Part shown: piece after piece, positions 1 through 9,608 of the stretch
How positions within the stretch are numbered: the first letter of the stretch is position 1
How the letters are laid out: the number at the start of each line of letters is the position of its first letter
Origin: Flectonema sp. DT1601
Lineage: Eukaryota > Euglenozoa > Diplonemea > Diplonemida > Diplonemidae
Length of the DNA: 64,000 bases
Assembly: GCA_964019425.1 (NCBI GenBank)
Contig: OZ025780.1
Location: forward strand, 1,072,001 to 1,136,000
Direction of reading: 5' to 3'
Program-made: the position numbers and the translations under genes
Notes under the pieces: generated by a model
What the model saw: only the letters and a program-made list of their open reading frames with translations
Told to the model about the DNA's origin: nothing
Database searches by the model: none

Positions 1-99
1 CACGAAAGTAGAGCCACACTGCCTGGGGCAGCAGAGTGCACAGAAGCAGCCAGGAATGCAGGATGGACTCCTGCAGGGCTCGTAGACGCTGGGATGTAA
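1..99 (+). CDS. possible C-terminal end of a gene cut by the window edge
   Basis: Frame 1 is open from the first base to a TAA at 97-99 (32 residues, ending LVDAGM). The stretch is clearly richer in G and C than the following 400 bases, as coding DNA is elsewhere here. No family can be recognised from such a short piece. It could also be chance or a small non-coding GC-rich patch. Confidence 0.25.
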   Translation, partial: HESRATLPGAAECTEAARNAGWTPAGLVDAGM

Positions 100-499
100 C
101 TTTTCCCTTTGAAGCCTCCAATCAAGTAAAATAAAACGGCAGTTTTAGATATGCAACAAAATCAGATACATGTTTTCACTTGTGGGTGGGTAAACACACT
201 CGGTTAAAAAAAACTCGCCCACGCTTGAAAATCAGGCTCTCTAATTTTCATTAAATCAATAGTTTATAGTTTTTTTTTCCCCCAAAGTTATTTATTTTGT
301 TGTTTCCTTACCTGTATCCTTTCTTATGTGTGAACTCAGCGAAAACTTGTTGTAATTATGTCTTTGTGGTGTCAAAAGAACATCATGAAGAACACCCAGC
401 TGATACAGGGACTGAGTACCTGTGTTGCTATCACTTCTTATCATTAAAGGTTAACAATTATAATTAATTTATCTAAATCAGCCACACTCTTATACAACA
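100..499. other. intergenic spacer upstream of the first full gene
   Basis: AT-rich with short A and T runs. Nothing coding or repeated is seen. Pyrimidine-rich stretches with AG near 330-420 could serve the next gene as leader or acceptor sequence, but none stands out. Confidence 0.5.
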
Positions 500-2832
500 A
501 TGAGGGGGCTACTCGCGAGGTGTAATTATAGGAGACCTGCTGGTCCAGGTGCTGCTGTTGAAGTTTGCTTTGGAACCCGACCACTTCTAAAAAGTATTGA
601 AAGCCTTCTTCCATCTGGTAGCGAAGAAAAACAAACTGTTGATGTGAGGGAAGGGTTGACGCCGTTGGTTGCGGAATTGGTGAGAGAGTTCAGACCTACG
701 ATGTCACACCACACGCTAAATAGGTACACAGCACAACGTGATATATTAGAAAAGGAGATACCTCTACTGGTTTCTAATTGGAATCAAACACACACCGCGT
801 GGCTGACAAAGGCCACGTCAGATGAGGTGCTCTGTCTTGCAAAGCTACTCGTCACCTCAGACTGTGGTACTCCGTCACTTGATATGTCTTCATGTTTTAG
901 TAATAAAATATCATCGTTGTGTCGGGAAATTAATTTTATAAATTGTCATTCAAGACGAGTTATTTTAGACTGTTTGAGAATTATAAATACGAACTCCCTT
1001 GACTTCTCTATAGGAGTACTTGCTGATGAAGTCTTCACATCTCTCGCAGTCATGGTGGAGGATGATTCTCCAGAAGCGGAAGTATTCGCTAATGAAATAA
1101 CGAAGACACTCGGAGTCGAATCGATCTCTTCAATTGAGTTGCTGCAATCGAGTGACTTGTTAGATACGATTCCTTTGGAGGGAATCACTGAATTACTAAA
1201 ACACTTGCGACAAATTAATTGTAAACTCGGCTGTAGCATTCTCGTTCAACATATCAACAATTGGGTTAAGAAACCATCATCAGAATCTCTCTCTGAGATT
1301 ACTTTGTTGTCGAAAATGCTTTCAGCGTTTCCTTATTACGGAGAAGCAGTGGAATACACAACTTCGACTTGCATAGCTGCAAAGTGTGTTAAAATATTAG
1401 AAAAACACAGAAATGCTGAAGGAACGAATGAGCACATTTGTCCCAACGACTTAGTTGTGATCACCTGCGCTTTAGCATCTCTGAAAATTAGAGTTCCACA
1501 ATTGCTTACTCTTGTTGCTGTTGCTCTTCGACCTTTATTATCGAAACTGTCATCGTCACAAGTTGGTGCTCTGACGTATGCTTATGGAAGGTTGAATTGT
1601 TATGATAAGCAACTGTTCAGTGATATCGAAAATTATTTGTTGTTATGCGACGATGCCAGTGCTCGTGTTGTAATTCTGACGTCCATGGGAATGTTAAATC
1701 ACACCATGAGTTTTGATAATATTTTATTATCTGCTATTCATGTAATGGACAGCTGGTGTAATTGTGATCTGTCTGACCCAGTGATCGCGAGAGGTGTTGC
1801 TGTCCAGTTTCAATTCTTGTCATCGGCTGTTGCTAACTTAGTTGCGAGTCACGAATCGGATTCAGTTGTTAATTTGATTAATGCGATGTCAGCCCATGCT
1901 GTCCAACTTGAATTATTATCAAATCTCTCTTTAGATGAATTGTCTAGTGTTGTGAAGGCTTTTTCAACATTCTCACGGATTGGAGAACACCAACCGAATG
2001 TTGTAATTCTTTTTAGAAATTGTTCTGAAAGAGTTTGTCAACTTCTTCTATCAACACCCACATCGATATCAGAAGAGTTGTTAGTACAACTTATAAAACA
2101 TTTATGTGAATGTGATGATTTAGGAGATTCACTTGACAACATAACATCATTCTTCGTATCTAATTTTGAAATTCTATTGCAAGCAGTTGAGGGTAACCGA
2201 TTGGTCAAAAGTATAACTGAGCTCATCCAAGTAGTTCCTGAGAACGTTTCTTCATCGATTCTACAGAAAATAGATCTTCACATTCAACAAAATCAGTCTT
2301 GGGTCTCCAACCTAACATGTGATTCACTCGCATGCTTATTCATCTCACCTCTAAATATATTAAAAAGAGGAAGTTCAACCTCTGCTGCTATCCTCCTGAA
2401 TGAGTCTATTCACGTTGATAAGGTTGGGTCGTTAACTGCTGCTTCAGCGACTGTGTTTTTGTGTTCAGCAGTAGAATGTAGAAGCCCTGCAGTGTTTTTT
2501 ACTGACTTTAATTACATGATTAAGAAACCTGTGATGAGCGAAATGAGTTTGTGGGATCGACTGTCAGGAGCTGAGCAGAACTTCTTTCAATCTCTACTTG
2601 AGACTCAGGGTGTCGTAGAGTCAGATGATCAGTACTCTCAGCCTCGGTCTTATATTTTAGAAAGACGAGTCACCCCGGGATCGAACTATCAAACTCTCAT
2701 CCAACCCGATGAGTTGTCGGCTGATACGCTAACGGTATGTATTCGATTTGAGTATTTGTTCTTTAAGATGCGATGATACGAGCCTTTCAAACAAAAAAAA
2801 CCCAACAGGAGTTTCGTGTGACTCTGTGTTAA
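500..2832 (+). CDS. large helical-repeat protein, probably mitochondrial (FASTK/RAP or heptatricopeptide-like)
   Basis: The 758-residue reading frame ends at 2776, but a GTATGT donor at 2735 and a CAG acceptor at 2806-2808 define a 74-nt phase-0 intron. Splicing replaces the last residues with EFRVTLC and a TAA at 2830-2832, so I favour two exons, 500..2734 and 2809..2832. The N-terminus (MRGLLARCNYRRP) is arginine-rich without acidic residues, as in mitochondrial presequences. The body is all-helical, with repeats of the type LSSSQVGALTYAYGRL near residues 350-365. These resemble the helical repeats of FASTK/RAP and heptatricopeptide organellar RNA-binding proteins. No RAP domain is evident at the C-terminus. 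A role in mitochondrial RNA processing is inferred from repeat style only. Confidence 0.6.
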
Positions 2833-3581
2833 GATCCATATCTGTCTTTCACTCACAATTCTAACTAACAGTTTGAGGATTGACCATCTTCCCTAACCTC
2901 CTACTTATTACGTTACCTTCTTTTTAAATATTTTTATTTTTTTTTTAATTTCACGTTGCGAGTTGCCTTGTGTTCACTGTGTTTTGCAAGAGCTGACCCT
3001 GTAAGGTGACCCTGTGAGGACATAATTCTCACTCTCTTTTTTTTTTTTTTTTTTTTTAACATATTATTTTTAATAAAGTGTACATTTTCTACCAGTAGTG
3101 AAAGATGCTTAGTAATTATTATTAACTAACTTTGGTGGATATAAAGCAACTTGAAACTGGCTAAACTAAATAGTTGCCTGAAGTGTTTCAAACACTTCAG
3201 CAAGCATCAATCGATCAGCGGACAAGGTAGGCATACTGAAAGATTGTGTCTACTAACGTTGCTGTTCTTCTACCGTGAGTTCACACGAATTTCTATTCTC
3301 TTATGGTTAATTCTGTATTTTTTCCTTTTCATTTCGTGACGGCTTGCTACCACGAAGCCAAGCCAGTCCTGCTTGTCTTTATTGTAGTGATGTCTAACAA
3401 GAAGAGTTTGTATTTATACTTTGTTGTACTCTCTACTACTACTACAGGCTGGTGTTGACTGATGTCGAAAAAAAAAAAAAGTTTGTTTCGTTACGTAGTA
3501 ACCCTGATGGATATCTATTGCTTTGTTGAACCTAAAGCATCTCACTCATAATGTTTATTATTGGTGAGGAGCTGTTCTTCG

Positions 3582-3610
3582 ATTTATTTTATTTTATTTT
3601 ATTTTATTTT
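3582..3610. repeat. (ATTTT)n microsatellite
   Basis: About five to six consecutive ATTTT units lie between G-containing flanks in a T-rich spacer. Confidence 0.8.
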
Positions 3611-4190
3611 GTTTTCAAAAATCAATCTTTTTTTATTATAAAAGTTTTGGACCGATAAAAAAAAGTAATTAACGAAGTCGGCTGTTTTCTCTATCCCCCC
3701 ACTATAGTGAAGTCGATTCGTTTTTTTGTTATTTTTTTTTTTTTTAAAAAAAAAAAACCCCACAACAATTCAACAAGAAATCAGTTGTTTTTCTCATTAC
3801 TACTCGCGACTAACCTGCTTTAACAATATTAGTTAAAACAAAAGCTGCGTTTCCCTTTTGTTTTCTTATCATGTCCCCTGCCTGCCTCAGAACCGGAATG
3901 GTGGCAACGAGAAAATAATACCCCCCCTCCCTTTTCTTCCCAGATGAATCTTTTCGTATCGTATCAAACTTCCCTTTTTGTTTTCGTATGCTTGTTGAGA
4001 TAATATTCCTGCTTTGTTTGCAAGAAAAAAAATCCCTTCAAAAGTTTTGTTGTTTACCTTAATGTCGTCTACACTCAAACACCTCGCAATCTGTTTAAAA
4101 GAATAGAATGAAACTAAAATTATTAAATGTTTTATTATTTGTTTTCTTATTTGTTTACTCCAAAATAGTTAGTCCGGTACAGATCACTAG

Positions 4191-4275
4191 GTCTCTTATC
4201 GTCTGTGAGAGTCTCCCGGTTGGTTGGTAGCGATATAACTGTTACCCCCCCCCCTGGTTTCGTAAATAAATAAAA
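4191..4275 (+). repeat. dispersed repeat, copy 1 (second copy at 34319-34425)
   Basis: Starts with GTCTCTTATCGTCTGTGAG and continues through a GGTAGCGATAT block and CTGTTACCC to TTCGTAAATAAA. The same order of blocks occurs at 34319-34425, where the spacer before TTCGTAAATAAA is longer. A related ACCCTGTGAGCTTTCTCC block ends a repeat near 19640-19680. No coding potential; family unknown. Confidence 0.6.
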
Positions 4276-4649
4276 ATAAATCATACTGCTGGACTATGTT
4301 GATACACTTTGTCTTTTTTCTTTTTTTTTTAAAAGTATATTTGTTTGTTTAGAACTTTTTTTGTTCTATATGTGTTCTACACCTGCGTTCTTATTCTTTT
4401 TTTTTTTATTTCGTTGTGTTCTTTACTTTTTTTTTTCCTCTCTCTCTCTGTCTTAGAAGTGCTGCAGTCAGGCACAAGAGTTTTTGTTTACTTCTGTTTT
4501 TTTTTTTCCATAGAAATTCAATTTTTTTTATTATATTAATTTGTACCATATCAGCAGTGAAGAATATTTTATTGAAGTACATGGGTGATTCTCAAGTACT
4601 GTGATCGTGTTTACTGCTGTTGTTTAATAATTCACACTTAGAAAAAATC

Positions 4650-4704
4650 TTTTTTGCATTTAACAAGTATTGTATGTCTTACAATACTTGTCAAATGCAA
4701 AAAA
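4650..4704. repeat. near-perfect 25-bp inverted repeat with a 5-nt loop
   Basis: The left arm at 4650-4674 and right arm at 4680-4704 are complementary at 24 of 25 positions around the loop TGTCT. The ends of the arms are T6 and A6. Length and loop size would suit a small-RNA hairpin, a transcript-end structure or a tiny folded transposon relic. Nothing in the sequence decides between these. Confidence 0.7.
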
Positions 4705-4755
4705 AAAAAAAAAATAATAAATAAAAACCATACCGTGGATTTTCTTCCTGCGAGA

Positions 4756-4950
4756 GAGTCTTCTCACTCCTGTTCACCTTTCGAAGTTAGCAACTTCTGA
4801 CGGCAGCAGTAGTTTTGTATCATAACGTGGAGACTCCTTTTGAGTCTTCTCACTCCTCGAGGTGACTCGTCATCAGCTTGGGGGATGTGTTAAACCAGTA
4901 CTGACATTGTATCATATCGTGAGGACTCTATGACGTCTTCTCACTTAGAG
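4756..4950 (+). repeat. three spaced copies of a GTCTTCTCACT motif
   Basis: GAGTCTTCTCACTCCT near 4756 and GAGTCTTCTCACTCCTCG near 4842, then GACGTCTTCTCACTT near 4932. The last two are each preceded by a diverged TGTATCATA(A/T)CGTG block followed by GGACTC or AGACTC. This looks like a decayed tandem repeat of about 90 nt. Confidence 0.5.
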
Positions 4951-5472
4951 CGGCAGTTCGAAAGTTCTTTTTCAAACTGATCAAAGAATCATGCAAATAC
5001 AACCAAATAACGGGTACCGATACCGTATGGTATGCCTTTATTAGATATGCTCCACTGCGAGGAGGTTTTTCAATTCAACTGAGAAAAGTATTTCGTTTTA
5101 CGCGTTTAACTTTTTATCTTGTCCAGCTAATAAACTGCTGGCAGTTTCTTCTTCAGTGTGATGTCCACACACTGAGAACGAAGGATTTCATTTTTTTGCG
5201 AGTTCCAAAATATAAAGGCAACCTTTTCAGCGTAGCTGTTTTTGGGGAACAATAAAGAAATGTCCCAGCCGCAGTATACTTTGAGGCTATCGCTATAAAA
5301 AGTCAACAAGTTGATACTCTATTCTAACGAAAAAAAAAAAAAACAAGAAAAACAAGAGAAACTCCATTTTGTTTCTCACCATTCCGATGTGTCTTTTTCG
5401 TTTACCTTAAATATATTTCAAAGTGATATTTATTTGTTGATAACTTTTATTTTTACTCACAGCAAAAAAAAA

Positions 5473-5724
5473 ATGGAGAGCAAGTCTCACACGCATAATG
5501 TCGGACCGGGAACCACGTACACTCTTGAAAATCCAGGTGTGTGTCTGCGTCCAGCTTTCTTAATCTGCTCTTTTTCACTACGCGTTTTCTTAAAAAAACA
5601 AACAGGCAAGGTTACTATCCAAAACAGAAGTCAGGGAGACGTGCAAATTGCTGGACAGCTGACGGTCACTGGCCAGTCGAATGTTGTGCAAAAACAGCCG
5701 CACTCGTTTGTTAGCTTCACGTAA
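5473..5724 (+). CDS. small two-exon gene, 60-residue protein of unknown function
   Basis: Exons 5473..5536 and 5606..5724 join in phase 1 across a 69-nt GTGTGT...CAG intron and give a polar 60-residue protein. The second exon encodes alternating beta-prone sequence (KVTIQNRSQGDVQIAGQL). Just upstream, a T-rich tract ends in ACTCACAG 12 nt before the ATG, a good trans-splice acceptor. The intron is a multiple of three with no in-frame stop, so unspliced RNA would read through with 23 extra residues. The intron's composition and clean splice signals favour splicing. No family is recognised; there is no signal peptide or membrane segment. Confidence 0.6.
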   Translation: MESKSHTHNVGPGTTYTLENPGVCLRPAFLICSFSLRVFLKKQTGKVTIQNRSQGDVQIAGQLTVTGQSNVVQKQPHSFVSFT

Positions 5725-6119
5725 TGATTGATATTCATCAAGCTCTGAAGTTGATGTGCAAAAGTTATATTGAACGATTCGCAGTCTCGTGCACTTGGGG
5801 TGTCAGCTGTAACTCGAAACTGCGGTTTGCGAGGGACTTCTTTTTTACACGTGCGATGGGTCGAATGTCCTGATTGAAAGAGAATTACTTATCAATTACA
5901 CTTCACTGGTAATAAAAAAAAAAATTCACATCATTTTTTGAAAAGTCAACAAGTCAACACATTTTCTCAGAGAAAAAAAAAAAAAAAAAAATTATGATCG
6001 TGTCAAGTTCGCGTCTGGGTCGAGTCATAAAAGCAGCCGAAACCGGCTCTTTATTTTTTCTTTTTTTATTCTATGAAGGCTGATGATTCCTTAATTACCC
6101 ACAAAAAGACAGCACAAAC
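5725..6119. other. intergenic spacer
   Basis: AT-rich with A runs near 5925 and 5973 and a T-rich tract ending in TATGAAG about 45 nt before the next ATG, a possible acceptor. No gene or repeat is seen. Confidence 0.5.
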
Positions 6120-7692
6120 ATGACTGATGAAGGAATTGTGCATGAGTGCAGGTTGCCATTAACAATTAGAGATCCACAAGGTACTGAACACGTATTGGCA
6201 ATTAACATCCTGGGAGATGTTAGTCAACTTGTCAACGAAATTAGAACTCAGCTGCTATACAGTAGAGACACCAGATTCTCAATATTTTGGGCGGAAGATG
6301 AAATCACGGAAGAGATCTTAAAAGGACTAAGCAGTGGAGACACACTCACATTGGGAGAGCTGTGTGATATCAACGATGTGAAGATTGCTATCCAGCAATC
6401 AGATCTTGAAGCACTCACAAGACTTCACAAAGGAGGTGTTAATTTTACAGCCAGGATTCCTCAAACTAAATTAAGACCACTGCAGTATGCTCTGCCAAAT
6501 CCTGAGGTATTACACCACCTCTGTCGTATGAAAGTAGACCTTTCACAGCATCAAAATGACAACAACGAAACCATTCTTCATCTTGCTTGTTACAAAAATT
6601 ACAAAGAACAAATAATAACTTTGCTAAAATATGGAGCCGATCCCAACGATGTTGATATTGATGGAAACACTCCTATTCATATTCTCGCTCAGTTCAGTAC
6701 TCCAGATATCTTTGATGCTGTAATCGAGTGGTCTGCCTTTCCGATCAATGCAAACAAACCCAACAAACAGGGAGCGCCTCCTTTGTTGTTTGCCTGCAGT
6801 CGGTGCTCAGAAATAGGAAGACTTATTGTTCTAAAACTGATACAGCAGGGGGCCTGCCCGAGTAACGGAATCCGATACGCAACGGAAAAACTTGGTTATA
6901 AGGTTTGAGTTTTTTTTTTTTCTTCTAACTTTGAGCAAAAAGCTCTATTCCGGTCAAACTTAAGCCAAAAGGTGACAATTGTATCCGCGGGCCTTGAAAA
7001 AAAAAATTAGGTACTTGTTGGGAGTTGGACTCCTGAAAATCATATCTTTTTAATGCTATCTAACTTGGGTCAAATGGTCAGAGGCCTCTATTCCAGACTT
7101 CTCAAGGAACGTCGGGAGCTTCTTCTTCTTCTTCTTCTTCTCTTGGCGTTGAGTTGGTGTTGGAGAGAGTTCTTCGAATACACCGACAGGGCGTCTTCTT
7201 ACAGCCCTCTTCACCCTGAGCATCACTGTGACGCTCTGATCTCCGATCCGCGTGTTGTTCGTATCCAACATACCCCGACATCATTCTCAGCTCATCTGTT
7301 GCTCTGAGCAGGGAGCGCTTTACCTCCGACCATCTCTTCTCCGGACCATTTTTGTCCGTGAAAACAAAACAAAACAAGACAAAATAAATCAACAGATGGT
7401 TGACATACTTAAAGATCTGTACCTCATACATCTTGAGAAGTCCGTCGTCGAGAAGTCGGAACTACCGAAATCACGCGAATGGTACTACGGAAAGTGTGAC
7501 CCAGCGTTGATGAAGGAAATTCATAGAAACAACATCGGCGCGAAGTTACCAAGAACGAGACCTTCTAAAGTATCCTATCAGAGTCATGTTGATAGGGAAT
7601 TTAATTTTGTTTCTAAAGAAAATGAGTTTCACGATTCTAAAAAAATGTCTGGCATGACATACGCTGACATGGTCATTGGGACTACTTTTTAA
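6120..7692 (+). CDS. ubiquitin-like/ankyrin protein, paralogue 1 (two exons)
   Basis: Exons 6120..6902 and 7396..7692 give 359 residues through a phase-0 intron of 493 nt. Residues 1-85 look like a ubiquitin-type fold (LPLTIRDPQGTEH ... LSSGDTLTLGELC). Residues about 100-255 contain ankyrin repeats (NNETILHLACYKNYKEQI, DGNTPIHILAQ). The last ~55 residues carry a motif shared with the next gene: KLPRTRP[ST]K, later FH[DE]SKK and finally Y-A-D-M. The intron position is supported by the paralogue, whose intron falls at the same place. Probable role: protein-protein scaffold; partners unknown. The long intron has an unusually GC-rich centre with a CTT repeat and open frames on both strands. Confidence 0.75.
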
Positions 7693-8099
7693 TTTTCCCG
7701 TCCTCACGATGTAGAATGTTAGTGACTGTGAAAGGAGTCTTTTTTTTGGGTGCTTTCGAACCGTATGTATGAATACGTCCCCCGCTGTGCCTAAGTGCAC
7801 TTATTTTGTATTACTTGTGGTTAATCTATCCTTTACCGTAAGTAGGTATTTTTACTCTCTCTTTCTCTCTTCCGAATTTTGAATGAGCTCCTCGTTCACT
7901 GCAGTTTCCATATCTTACCTTTATCTTACTGCGGGTCCCTTCTTTATGACTGTGGTGAGCAGACACTACACAGATAGTAATTACTTCCTCTCTTTTTTGT
8001 TTTATTATTGTTCGACTCTCAAATCGGAGAATATTGATATTCTGCAGAAGTAGAATACGGAAATCTAAACAACTCTTTTATATAAGTTTTATTTAACAA
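7693..8099. other. spacer between the ankyrin paralogues
   Basis: AT-rich with a CTCTCTTTCTCTC tract near 7855-7870. No gene or dispersed repeat is recognised. Confidence 0.5.
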
Positions 8100-9422
8100 A
8101 TGGAAACTGACAAGACTGAATGTGTTCTACCATTGGTAGTCAGAGATCCTTCTTCTGTAGAACATGTTGTCCCGATTGACATCATGGGAGGTGTTCATGA
8201 GATGGTAAGGAATATAATTGATCATCTGCAATATGATTGTAAAACAAAATTTGCAACTTTCTGGTCAGGTGATGAAATAACAAACGACTCGTTAAAAGGA
8301 TTGAGTAGCGGAGATACGATCACGTTGGGTGAGTTATGCAATGAGAAGGAAATTAAGAAAGCTTTAATGCAGGAAAATCTTCCAGCACTCACCAGACTGT
8401 ATAAAGGAGGGATTGATTTTGTATCAAATATCCCAGGGACTAACAGAATGCCTTTAGAGTTTACGGTTGGAAAGCGAGAGATGCTACGGCACTTGAGTGA
8501 GTTGGGAGTTGACATCTCTCATCAGTTTGGTAATCGACGTCGAACTCTTCTTCACAATGCGTGTGCTGTATCTAATGAACAAGATATTGCTGTGTTGTTA
8601 CAGTGTAAAGCAAACCCAACCATTAAAGACATCGATGGAAACACTCCTCTTCACTTGGTTGTTTCTTTTGGTTTAGTTTGCGCACTCGAAACTTTTTATT
8701 ACAACTGCACTCAATCAATTTCTATGAATGAATATAATTCAGCTGGTTATGTACCACTTCATTATCCATGCAAGCAGGGGCAGACATCCATCATAAGGAA
8801 GATGGTTGAATTTGGATGTAACCCTCACTTAGTTGTTCATCGAAGCTACCGTCGTGAGGTATGTATATAAACTATTGAACTGTTAATTATTTATCAACTC
8901 CGATGATTTTTTTTTTTCTTTGAACGATAGCAACTTCAACATAGAATGAAGTCCCTTAGAACTTACTGATGAAGGCCTAAAAAGGGGACGAGTAGAATAA
9001 GATTAAGGCTCCTGAAATTGCATATTCTATTACCAGAAAATGAATACTTACCTCTATTTTTTATTCTCACTTTTTTTGATACTAAAATTAATAATATGAA
9101 CTAACCACAATAGGTATCACAACTTCTAAAGGAACTCTGCGGATCAACTGTGAGTGTGACGTCGTCGATTAGAATAACTGACGAGTTACCAATGTCAAGA
9201 AATGAATATTTCGATTCGCAAGATCCAACAGCAGCAAAGCTATTTGATCGCAGTCATAAAGGAGTCAAGTTACCCAGGACACGTCCAACCAAACAAGTCT
9301 ATCAGAAAGACATCCAAAGAGTCATCTCATTTACTTCTGTTGAGAAACACTTTCACGAATCGAAGAAACTTCCGGGAGTGTCATACGCCGACATGATTTC
9401 TGGCAGGCATTTAATTGTTTAA
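8100..9422 (+). CDS. ubiquitin-like/ankyrin protein, paralogue 2 (two exons)
   Basis: Exons 8100..8858 and 9114..9422 give 355 residues across a phase-0 GTATGT...TAG intron of 255 nt. The layout matches paralogue 1: N-terminal ubiquitin-like region (LPLVVRDPSSVEH ... LSSGDTITLGELC), ankyrin repeats (DGNTPLHLVVSFG, YVPLHYPCKQG), then the conserved tail KLPRTRPTK ... FHESKK ... YADM. Most of the intron is the 3' tail of a Penelope-like element, described separately, and it now supplies the 3' splice region. The two genes are a tandem duplication that has diverged to roughly half identity by eye. Function unknown beyond likely protein binding. Confidence 0.75.
8898..9108 (+). mobile_element. Penelope-like element 3' tail inside an intron
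   Basis: This stretch aligns with the 3' tail of the long element copy at 56917-57133. Shared blocks, in order, are CTCCGATG, CTTTGAACGATA, CAACTTCAACATAGAATGAAG, CTTAGAACTTACTGATGA, AAGGCCTAAAAA, CATATTCTATTACC and TATTCTCACTTTT, ending near CTAAAATTAAT. It fills about 80% of the second ankyrin gene's intron and runs almost to the acceptor at 9113. Only the tail is present. Because paralogue 1 has an intron at the same position, the insertion most likely entered an existing intron. Confidence 0.85.
8941..9036 (+). ncRNA. hammerhead-like core in the element tail (intron copy)
   Basis: CTGATGA at 8966-8972 is followed by AGGCCT, and later AGGCTCCT and GAAA at 9014-9017, the order expected for a hammerhead core around stem II. 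An outer helix ATAGAAT/ATTCTAT encloses it. Stem II is less perfect here than in the other copies, and a competing hairpin (GTCCCTT with AAGGGGAC) is possible. Activity is unknown. Confidence 0.4.
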
Positions 9423-9572
9423 TTTCCTAACCTACCAGTTGCTTGCGAGTCAACCATTTCTGATACCCAACTCTAACAGGTGTACTCTGAACTACTATTC
9501 CTCTCTTTTGTTGTGATTGTGATCTTCTAACCTTTACGTGATCACAGCATTCTTGTTAAAATATTCACAGCG

Positions 9573-9598
9573 TGTCTTTATTTCTATTTTCTCCTCAG
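9573..9598 (+). promoter_or_regulatory. candidate trans-splice acceptor for the ammonium-transporter gene
   Basis: A pyrimidine tract (CTTTATTTCTATTTTCTCCTC) ends in CAG at 9596-9598, ten bases before the ATG at 9609. There is no upstream exon that could use it for cis-splicing, so a spliced-leader acceptor is the simplest reading. Confidence 0.5.
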
Positions 9599-9608
9599 AC
9601 TTACATAA

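Larger units (their letters stand above)
2833..5472. other. long AT-rich intergenic region with small repeats and a hairpin
   Basis: About 2.6 kb with many T and A runs of 10-20 nt, an (ATTTT)n tract at 3582-3610, a dispersed repeat at 4191-4275, a long hairpin at 4650-4704 and a repeated GTCTTCTCACT motif at 4756-4950. Short open frames here are low-complexity and have no coding character. No gene is supported. Confidence 0.6.
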
